Shown one piece after another: positions 1-5,047 of a stretch of DNA of 5,047 nt. This DNA is from Sphingomonas sp. (GTDB lineage: Bacteria; Pseudomonadota; Alphaproteobacteria; Sphingomonadales; Sphingomonadaceae). Under the pieces are notes generated by a model. That model was not told the DNA's origin, made no database searches, and saw nothing but the letters and a program-made list of their open reading frames with translations. The DNA lies in assembly GCA_021154945.1 (NCBI GenBank), contig JAJNQF010000022.1, positions 1-5,047 on the forward strand, given 5' to 3'. The position numbers and the translations under genes are program-made. Position 1 is the stretch's first letter, and each line of letters opens with the position of its first letter.

Positions 1-22
1 TCTACCCGGTCAGGGCAAACGA

Positions 23-99
<77 letters not shown>

Positions 100-197
100 A
101 TTCCCATAGACGAACCCTAGCGCCCCAAGGGACACGCGGGAAGGCTCGTCAAAACCTCAACACTATCTCGAACCATCTACCCGGTCAGGGCAAACGA

Positions 198-274
<77 letters not shown>

Positions 275-293
275 TGAAACAGCGTGGAGGCGG

Positions 294-322
294 CAACTAG
301 GGGAGGGTTCGGATACCGTCAA
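294..322 (-). promoter_or_regulatory. Candidate sigma-70 promoter of the tRNA-Asp genes
   Basis: On the minus strand a -35-like TTGACG (complement of 317-322) is followed after 17 nt by TAGTTG (complement of 294-299). The start point would fall about 13 nt before the tRNA 5' end, which is a usual spacing for a tRNA leader. The -35 is strong and the -10 is poor, so this is tentative. It lies in the 54 bp between the membrane protein stop codon and the tRNA. Confidence 0.4.
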
Positions 323-328
323 CCCAAA

Positions 329-1612
329 TTATCCGCCAGTTTCACGTTGTGCCTCGGGCGGATCGCCGCGACGGCGATTTCGCCCGGCCTTGGGTTGCAC
401 CAGGGTGCCGTGCTCGAACAGGAAACCCGCGATATCGGGCTTCCCGGCGGCCTTCACGACCGTCTGGATGATGATCAGCAGCGGTACCGCCAGCAATGCG
501 CCCGACGTGCCCCACACCCATCCCCAGAAGCTCAGCGAGATCAGGATCAGCAATGGGCTGATCGTAAGCCGGTGGCCGACGACGAACGGCGTGATCGCGT
601 TCGCCTCGACCAGATGCAACCCGTACATCAGCGCCGGCGGCAGCATCGCCATCCAGATGTCGGAAAACGTCATGAGCCCACCCAGCGCCAGCAGGAACGC
701 GCCGATCACCGGCCCGAAATACGGGATGTAATTGAGCAGCGCGACGATCCCGCCCCACATCGCCGGATAGGGCATGCCGATGAACCACAGCGCCACCCCG
801 GTGACGATCCCCAACACGATGTTGATCAGCGTGATCGTGCCGAGATACGCCGACACGTCGTCGACGATGTCCTGAATTACGCGGGCCGTCGCCATCGCGC
901 CATCGAAGCTGGTCCGGCCGGTGATCGTCTGCCGCCGCATCCGCGTCCAGCCGGACAGGAAGAAGAACACGATCAGCACCCCGAACAGGAACTGCACGAT
1001 GACGGCCGGCGCCGAGGTGGCCGCCAGTTCGAGGATCGATCCCGGCGCGGCGACGCCTGCGGTCGCCGGCTGCTTGATCGGCGTCGACGCGACCTGCCGC
1101 AGCGTCTTGTTCACGTATTTCTCGAGGCTCGAATACAGATCGAGCAGCGGCGCGAGGTTGCTCTGGATTCGATCAAGCCGGGTCGGCAACAGCCGGAAGA
1201 AATCGGTCGCCGGCACGAGGATCGCGGCGATCGCGATGTTCGCGGCGATCAGGAACACGAGAATGCACAGGATCGCGGCGAGCGGCGACGGCACATGGCG
1301 CCGCTCAAGCCATTCCAGCACCGGCACGAGCGCGACGGAAATGACGAGCGCGATGGTGAGCGGCAGGAAGAACTCGGCGCCGGATTTCAGCGCGAACGGG
1401 ATGGCGAGGATCAGCCCGACCCCGGCGGTCAGCGTCAGCGCCGCGAGCAACCGGTCGCGACGCTGCGCGATCCGCATCGCATCCTCGACCCCGACCGCAA
1501 TCGGCAACCCGAACGCACTCTCGGCCGGCGGACCTTCCGCAACGGCGCCGCCCTCGCCCTGTGGCTGGTCCGGTTCCTGGCGAAGTCCCTCGCCCGTCAT
1601 GGCGTCCGTCAT
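329..1612 (-). CDS. AI-2E / PerM family transporter (multi-pass membrane protein)
   Basis: This 427-residue inner-membrane protein of the AI-2E transporter family (formerly UPF0118) is somewhat longer than the usual 340-380 residues because of a polar N-terminal extension. Residues 1-50 are rich in Gly, Glu, Gln and Pro. About eight hydrophobic segments follow, near 55-72, 80-98, 110-133, 202-222, 257-279, 285-311, 316-332 and 350-388. A large non-hydrophobic loop at about 135-200 is typical of the family. Family signatures are NYIPYFGPVIG (294-304) and, from 334, LVEANAITPFVVG followed by HRLTISPLL. The C-terminal tail is basic (RNRRR, 411-415). The ATG at 1612 is preceded by AAAGGA (complement of 1619-1624) with a 6-nt spacer, which supports this start over the second Met at codon 5. 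The family name comes from E. coli TqsA (autoinducer-2 export), but many members have other or unknown substrates. Nothing nearby suggests quorum sensing, so the substrate is unknown. Confidence 0.93.
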   Translation of the reverse strand: MTDAMTGEGLRQEPDQPQGEGGAVAEGPPAESAFGLPIAVGVEDAMRIAQRRDRLLAALTLTAGVGLILAIPFALKSGAEFFLPLTIALVISVALVPVLEWLERRHVPSPLAAILCILVFLIAANIAIAAILVPATDFFRLLPTRLDRIQSNLAPLLDLYSSLEKYVNKTLRQVASTPIKQPATAGVAAPGSILELAATSAPAVIVQFLFGVLIVFFFLSGWTRMRRQTITGRTSFDGAMATARVIQDIVDDVSAYLGTITLINIVLGIVTGVALWFIGMPYPAMWGGIVALLNYIPYFGPVIGAFLLALGGLMTFSDIWMAMLPPALMYGLHLVEANAITPFVVGHRLTISPLLILISLSFWGWVWGTSGALLAVPLLIIIQTVVKAAGKPDIAGFLFEHGTLVQPKAGRNRRRGDPPEAQRETGG

Positions 1613-1618
1613 GGCAAT

Positions 1619-1624
1619 TCCTTT
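1619..1624 (-). promoter_or_regulatory. Shine-Dalgarno sequence of the AI-2E family gene
   Basis: AAAGGA lies on the minus strand six nucleotides before the ATG at 1612. It favours that start codon over the in-frame ATG four codons further in. Confidence 0.7.
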
Positions 1625-1744
1625 GCCACCCCCATCCCGTAATCGCGGTCGGCATTCAAGCGGCGCGCGGTGCCAGCGTGATGGAATTCCTCGAAAAGAC
1701 CCCGTTATGTCTGATCATGCCTTGATCCCGAGACGCCCGCTCTT

Positions 1745-1828
1745 CGTCATCCTGACGAAAGTCAGGACCCAGAGCCAAAAATCGCTGCCCTCCGTTACCC
1801 CTGGGTCCTGACGTTCGTCAGGATGACG
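1745..1828. repeat. Paired inverted hairpin repeat (REP/REPIN-like)
   Basis: The two 28-bp arms (1745-1772 and 1801-1828) are inverted copies of each other and match at 27 of 28 positions, with a 28-bp middle. Each arm also contains its own small hairpin: CCTGAC-GAAA-GTCAGG (1751-1766) and CCTGAC-GTTC-GTCAGG (1807-1822). The single mismatch between the arms falls in the small loop. Two hairpin units in inverted orientation is the layout of REP doublets. A related element starts at 4985. It lies 22 bp beyond the stop codon of the acyl-CoA synthetase gene, so its transcript could form a strong hairpin there. No T-run follows, so it is not a standard intrinsic terminator. The rest of the gene-free stretch 1613-1850 shows no convincing promoter or small gene. 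Confidence 0.88.
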
Positions 1829-1850
1829 GAGCAGTATCAGGTATGGCCCC

Positions 1851-3602
1851 CTACGCCGTCACACCGACCCGATCCGCGAACAGCACCTGCAGGTCCTTCT
1901 TCAAAATCTTCCCGTTCGCATTCCGCGGCAGCGTCTCATGCACGAACCGCACCGCGACCGGCGTCTTGAACGCCGCCAGATGCTGCCGGACCCAGCCCTG
2001 CAACTCCGCCTCGGTCGTCACAGCGCCCGGCGCGAGGTGCACCACCGCCGCCGGCTCCTCGCCGAGGATCCGGTGCGGGATGCCGATCAGTGCCGCGTCG
2101 GTCACCGCAGGGTGCGCGTAGAGGACGTTCTCGACCTCGCTCGAATAGATGTTCTCGCCGCCGCGGATGATCATGTCCTTGGCGCGGTCGACGATGTAGC
2201 AGAACCCCTCCTCGTCGAGCCGCGCCAAGTCGCCTGTCCGCACCCAGCCGTCGACGAACGTCGCGGCGGTCGCGTCGGGCTTGTTCCAATATCCCTTCAC
2301 GATCATCGGCCCCCGCGCCCAGAGTTCGCCGACTTCGCCAAGAGGCATCTCGGTCACGCCGTCGTCCGCCATGATCTTCAGGTCGGCGGCGGCGACCGGT
2401 GGCCCCGCGCTGGTCGGTCGGTTGAGATAATCCTCAGCCCCGTGATGCGTGACGGTCGCCATCGTCTCGGTCATGCCCCAGCCATTGCCGGGCATCGCGC
2501 CGAACTCGGCATGGATGCGCTTCACCAGCTCGGGCGCGGCGGGCGCGCCGCCATAGGCGATCGATTCGAGCGACGAGAGATCGTATTTCGCGCGATCGGG
2601 ATGCTCCAGCAGCTGCCACGCGATCGTCGGCACGCCGCCGGTGACGTTGACCTTCTCGCGCTCGATGATCTCCATCGCCCGGATCGTGTCCCATTTGCGC
2701 ATGAAGATCATCGTGCTGCCGGTCGCGATCACGCCCATCATGCCCGCCGAACACGCCGTGACGTGGAACAGCGGGATCACGGTCAGCGTCACACGCGGGG
2801 TCGGCTCGGGCGGTACCTCGCCGCGGCGCAGGAACGAGCGCGCCGACGAATAGCCGCCCGACAGGATGTTCGACATCATGTTGCGGTGCGTGCCGAGCGC
2901 CCCCTTCGGCGCGCCGGTGGTGCCGCTGGTGTAAAAGATCGTCGCATCGTCATCGGGCGCGATCGTCGCCTCCGGCAGGCCGACATCGGGCAACGCGGCC
3001 CAGTCGTGCGGCGTGCCGATCACGTCCTCCAGCCGCGTGACGATCCCGGTCAGCGGCTCCGCGGCGCGCGCGACGAACACATGCTCCAGCTCCGGCAGCG
3101 TCGCATACGCCGCCTCCAGCCGGCGGTGCCGCTCGTCGTCGGTGATCAGCACGCGCGCACCCGAATCGGCGAGGCCGTATTCCATCTCCGCGCCGGTCCA
3201 CCACGCGTTGAGCGGCACCATGATCGCGCCGATGCTTGCGCCGGCAAAGAACGCGACCGGCCATTCGGGGAGGTTGCGCATCGCCAGCGCGACGCGATCG
3301 CCGGGACCGATCCCCATCTCGCGCAACCGGTGCGCAAGCACGGCGATCGCACGAAAGTTCGCCTCGTAGGTGACTCGCTCGTCCTCATACGCCGTAAACA
3401 CCCGCTCGCCATGCGCGCGCGCCGCCTCGGCCAGCCACCGCAGCGACGGTGGCGCATTCTTCCAGATCCGTGTTTCGATGCCCGCGATCGTGATCGTCTC
3501 CATCTCGAATTTCGCGCCGGGCGCGGTCAGCATTCGCTCGGCATCGGCGAGCGACATCGCCGGCCAGGAGGGATCGAGTGCGATGATCGGTTCGCTTGCC
3601 AA
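1851..3602 (-). CDS. Acyl-CoA synthetase (class I adenylate-forming, AMP-dependent)
   Basis: This 583-residue cytosolic enzyme should activate a carboxylic acid with ATP to an acyl-adenylate and then transfer it to CoA. The motifs are complete and in order: P-loop TSGTTGAPKG (225-234), PLFHVTA (277-283), GWGMTET (374-380), GELWARG (425-431), WVRTGD with D458, VDRAKDMIIRGGENIYSSEVE split as VDRAKD (471-476) and GGENIY (481-486), and the C-terminal LPRNANGK with catalytic K565. The length is typical of fatty acyl-CoA ligases. The substrate (fatty, aromatic or other acid) cannot be read from the sequence. The start is a TTG at 3600-3602 with GGAG 10 nt upstream (complement of 3613-3616). No ATG or GTG lies between it and the in-frame stop at 3639-3641. 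The alternative is Met16 (complement of 3555-3557), which lacks a Shine-Dalgarno sequence. The gene diverges from the serine hydrolase gene at 3751. Confidence 0.95.
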   Translation of the reverse strand: MASEPIIALDPSWPAMSLADAERMLTAPGAKFEMETITIAGIETRIWKNAPPSLRWLAEAARAHGERVFTAYEDERVTYEANFRAIAVLAHRLREMGIGPGDRVALAMRNLPEWPVAFFAGASIGAIMVPLNAWWTGAEMEYGLADSGARVLITDDERHRRLEAAYATLPELEHVFVARAAEPLTGIVTRLEDVIGTPHDWAALPDVGLPEATIAPDDDATIFYTSGTTGAPKGALGTHRNMMSNILSGGYSSARSFLRRGEVPPEPTPRVTLTVIPLFHVTACSAGMMGVIATGSTMIFMRKWDTIRAMEIIEREKVNVTGGVPTIAWQLLEHPDRAKYDLSSLESIAYGGAPAAPELVKRIHAEFGAMPGNGWGMTETMATVTHHGAEDYLNRPTSAGPPVAAADLKIMADDGVTEMPLGEVGELWARGPMIVKGYWNKPDATAATFVDGWVRTGDLARLDEEGFCYIVDRAKDMIIRGGENIYSSEVENVLYAHPAVTDAALIGIPHRILGEEPAAVVHLAPGAVTTEAELQGWVRQHLAAFKTPVAVRFVHETLPRNANGKILKKDLQVLFADRVGVTA

Positions 3603-3638
3603 GACCGGTTGACTCCAGAGTTGAATTTCGGGTTTGGC

Positions 3639-3667
3639 TTATCGCCTGTTCGAAGACAGGTTATAGT
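3639..3667 (+). promoter_or_regulatory. Candidate promoter of the serine hydrolase gene
   Basis: TATAGT (3662-3667) is a good -10 box. It is preceded after 17 nt by TTATCG (3639-3644), a weak -35. The transcript would start near 3674 and carry a leader of about 77 nt. The -10 overlaps the candidate -10 of the opposite promoter. Confidence 0.4.
3645..3660. promoter_or_regulatory. Short inverted repeat, possible operator
   Basis: CCTGT-TCGAAG-ACAGG has 5-bp perfect arms. It fills almost the entire spacer between a candidate -35 (3639-3644) and -10 (3662-3667) of the plus-strand promoter. A repressor or MerR-type activator bound here would control the hydrolase gene and probably the divergent ligase gene. 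A related palindrome, GTTCGAAC, lies at 3704-3711, with centres 56 bp apart. No regulator gene is present in the window, so the role is inferred from position alone. Confidence 0.35.
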
Positions 3668-3686
3668 TGATTCCTGCCGCACTCAA
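3660..3686 (-). promoter_or_regulatory. Candidate promoter of the acyl-CoA synthetase gene
   Basis: On the minus strand, TTGAGT (complement of 3681-3686) and TATAAC (complement of 3660-3665) are good hexamers. Their spacing of 15 nt is short. The leader to the TTG start codon would be about 50 nt. Confidence 0.35.
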
Positions 3687-3730
3687 GGCAATAGAGGCAG
3701 CAAGTTCGAACTAGGGGTATGGAGCGGGTG

Positions 3731-3754
3731 ATGGCGGGAACGGTCGAATCATGA
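3731..3754 (+). other. Seven-codon upstream reading frame ending on the hydrolase start
   Basis: ATG at 3731 opens a frame encoding MAGTVES, and its TGA stop (3752-3754) overlaps the ATG of the hydrolase gene as ATGA. A GGAG (3721-3724) sits 6 nt before the upstream ATG. The hydrolase ATG itself has only a GGGA at 11 nt. The arrangement is what translational coupling would need. It is short enough to be chance. An in-frame ATG at 3719 could extend it by four codons but has no usable ribosome site. Confidence 0.35.
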
Positions 3755-4971
3755 AAATCGCCAAGCCCGCGGCGCATGGCTTCGATGCAGGCCGGTTGGC
3801 GGCGATCGATACGCTGATCCAATGTCGCTATGTCGATTCGGGCAAGCTCCCGAACGCGCAATTGCTGATCGCGCGCGACGGCGAGATCGTCCATTTCTCG
3901 CACGTCGGCGCAGCACGCGAGGGCGGCAAGGCGGTCGACGAAGCGTCGCTGTTCCGGATCGCGTCGATGACCAAGCCGATCACCTCGGTCGCGTTCATGA
4001 TGCTGGTCGAGCAGGGCCTCGTCGCGGTCGATACGCCGGTCCATCACGTGCTGCCCGAGTTCAAGGATATCGGCGTCTATGACGGCGGCGGTGGCGGCGT
4101 GCCGTTCGTGACCAAGCCGACCGCCGAGCCGATGCGGATGGTCGACCTTCTCCGTCACACCTCGGGGCTGACCTACAGTTTCCAGAACCGCTCGAACGTC
4201 GATGCGGCCTACCGCGAGGGCAAGATCGAGAGCTGGCATGGCGGCCACGACCTCGACGGCTTCATCGGCGCACTGGCCAAAATCCCGCTCGAATTTTCGC
4301 CCGGCACCGCGTGGAATTACTCGGTCGCGACCGACGTGCTCGGCGCGGTGGTCCAGCGCGTGTCGGGCCTGCCGCTCGACCAGTTCTTCAAGGACCGCAT
4401 CTTCACGCCGCTGAAGATGAAGGATACGTTCTTCCAGGTTCCCAAGGGCAAGCTCGATCGCCTCACCGACTGCTACACGCTCGTCGCCGGTAAAGGCCGC
4501 GTGATGTACGATCGCGGCGCCGAGAGTGCCTGGAGCCGCGCGCCGAAACTTCTGTCCGGTGGCGGCGGGCTCGTCTCGACCGCGCTCGATTACCACCGGT
4601 TCAACACCATGTTGCTCAATGGCGGCGAACTTGACGGTGCGCGCATCCTCGGGCGGAAAACGCTCGACCTGATGACGCAGAACCACCTGCCCGGAAAATC
4701 CGATCTCGCGACGATGTCGAAGTCGCTGTTCAGCGAGGCGTCGAACGCCGGCACCGGGTTCGGGCTCGGCTTCGCGATCACCGACGACGTCGCCAAGACG
4801 ATGGTGCCGGGGTCGAAAGGCGAATTCTACTGGGGCGGGATGTTCTCGACCGCGTTCTTCGTCGACCCGGTCGAGCGCGTGTCGATGGTGTTCATGACCC
4901 AGCTTTCGCCGAGCAGTGTCTATCCCATCCGTCGCGAACTGAAGACGATGATCTACGCCGCGATGACCTGA
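3751..4971 (+). CDS. Serine hydrolase, class C beta-lactamase fold (family VIII esterase-like)
   Basis: This 406-residue protein of the beta-lactamase/PBP-type fold most likely hydrolyses an ester. The nucleophile motif is SMTK (S72, K75), in the context FRIASMTKPITS. HTSGL (136-140) and a tyrosine motif NYSVATD (Y190) follow. Class C beta-lactamases have Y-A-N; here the third position is Val. WGG (361-363) stands where KTG is found in true beta-lactamases. Y-S-x together with W-G-G, and a length close to 390-400 residues, fit family VIII carboxylesterases of the EstB type. No signal peptide or lipobox is visible, so it is probably cytosolic, which also argues against antibiotic resistance. 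Residues 111-116 are a DGGGGG run. No other in-frame ATG or GTG precedes 3751 before the stop codon at 3712. The gene diverges from the acyl-CoA synthetase gene. The natural substrate is unknown. Confidence 0.92.
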   Translation: MKIAKPAAHGFDAGRLAAIDTLIQCRYVDSGKLPNAQLLIARDGEIVHFSHVGAAREGGKAVDEASLFRIASMTKPITSVAFMMLVEQGLVAVDTPVHHVLPEFKDIGVYDGGGGGVPFVTKPTAEPMRMVDLLRHTSGLTYSFQNRSNVDAAYREGKIESWHGGHDLDGFIGALAKIPLEFSPGTAWNYSVATDVLGAVVQRVSGLPLDQFFKDRIFTPLKMKDTFFQVPKGKLDRLTDCYTLVAGKGRVMYDRGAESAWSRAPKLLSGGGGLVSTALDYHRFNTMLLNGGELDGARILGRKTLDLMTQNHLPGKSDLATMSKSLFSEASNAGTGFGLGFAITDDVAKTMVPGSKGEFYWGGMFSTAFFVDPVERVSMVFMTQLSPSSVYPIRRELKTMIYAAMT

Positions 4972-4984
4972 TCCCCCAAACGGC

Positions 4985-5047
4985 CGTCATCCCGGCGAAC
5001 GCCGGGACCCAGGGCCGCACGCACAACGATTTTGGCTCTGGGTCCCG
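4985..5047. repeat. Paired inverted hairpin repeat (REP/REPIN-like), cut by window end
   Basis: A hairpin CCCGGC-GAAC-GCCGGG (4991-5006) is followed by GACCCAGGGCC. The inverted partner arm starts at 5034 and is cut at 5047. The visible part of that arm (5034-5047) pairs with 5003-5016 at 13 of 14 positions, and the remaining pair is a G-U. The element begins 13 bp after the stop codon of the hydrolase gene and has the same design as the one at 1745-1828. Downstream sequence is needed to see the whole of it. Confidence 0.82.

Noticed and set aside
329..1612. Quorum-sensing (autoinducer-2) function
   Set aside because: The family name is historical. No luxS, lsr or regulator gene is near, and most members have no proven autoinducer substrate.
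284..1642. A 452-codon plus-strand open frame opposite the membrane protein gene
   Set aside because: It is the mirror of the real gene in GC-rich DNA. Its product is a low-complexity Arg/Gln/Asp/His-rich string with no domain, while the opposite strand gives a clear AI-2E family protein.
1613..1744. Promoter of the AI-2E family gene
   Set aside because: A CATAAC and a TTGAAT are present on the minus strand, but neither has a partner hexamer at acceptable spacing.
1745..1828. Intrinsic terminator or CRISPR repeat
   Set aside because: There is no T-run after the hairpin on either strand. Only two inverted arms exist, with no regularly spaced direct repeats or spacers.
1938..3731. A 597-codon plus-strand open frame opposite the acyl-CoA synthetase
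   Set aside because: It is longer than the real gene but is dominated by Arg, Asp and His and has no recognisable motif. The minus strand carries all the adenylate-forming motifs in order.
3661..4686. A 341-codon minus-strand open frame opposite the serine hydrolase
   Set aside because: Its composition is that of an antisense shadow. The plus strand encodes SMTK, HTSGL and WGG in one frame.
3751..4971. Beta-lactam resistance gene
   Set aside because: The fold is shared, but there is no signal peptide, the KTG box is replaced by WGG and the Y-x-N asparagine is absent, which fits an esterase better.

Overview
The window is GC-rich chromosomal DNA that looks like an alphaproteobacterium of the sphingomonad type (Sphingomonas or a close relative). 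This assignment rests on the strong G/C preference at third codon positions, the character of the encoded proteins, and the short hairpin repeats with GACCCAG tails, a kind I associate with sphingomonad intergenic DNA. The assignment is an inference; no rRNA or other phylogenetic marker is present.

Layout from left to right. Positions 1-274 hold two identical tRNA-Asp (GUC) genes on the minus strand, inside a 175-bp tandem duplication whose left edge lies outside the window. Positions 329-1612 (minus) encode an AI-2E/PerM-family multi-pass membrane protein, which points towards the tRNAs. Positions 1613-1850 are gene-free and hold a large paired inverted repeat (1745-1828), which lies 22 bp past the stop codon of the next gene. 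Positions 1851-3602 (minus) encode an ATP-dependent acyl-CoA synthetase with all the signature motifs of adenylate-forming enzymes; it probably starts at a TTG codon. Positions 3603-3750 are a compact divergent promoter region. Positions 3751-4971 (plus) encode a cytosolic serine hydrolase of the class C beta-lactamase fold, most like family VIII esterases. A second paired hairpin repeat of the same class begins 13 bp after its stop codon and is cut by the window end.

How the genes may work together. The divergent esterase and acyl-CoA synthetase share an upstream region with overlapping candidate -10 boxes. They could be co-regulated, with the esterase releasing a carboxylic acid that the ligase activates as its CoA thioester; no substrate can be read from the sequence. 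The membrane protein and the tRNAs look like ordinary housekeeping neighbours.

I found no undescribed multi-gene system. The points most worth a second look are the two hairpin elements with compensatory stem changes, the divergent promoter, and a tiny upstream reading frame that ends on the start codon of the hydrolase.
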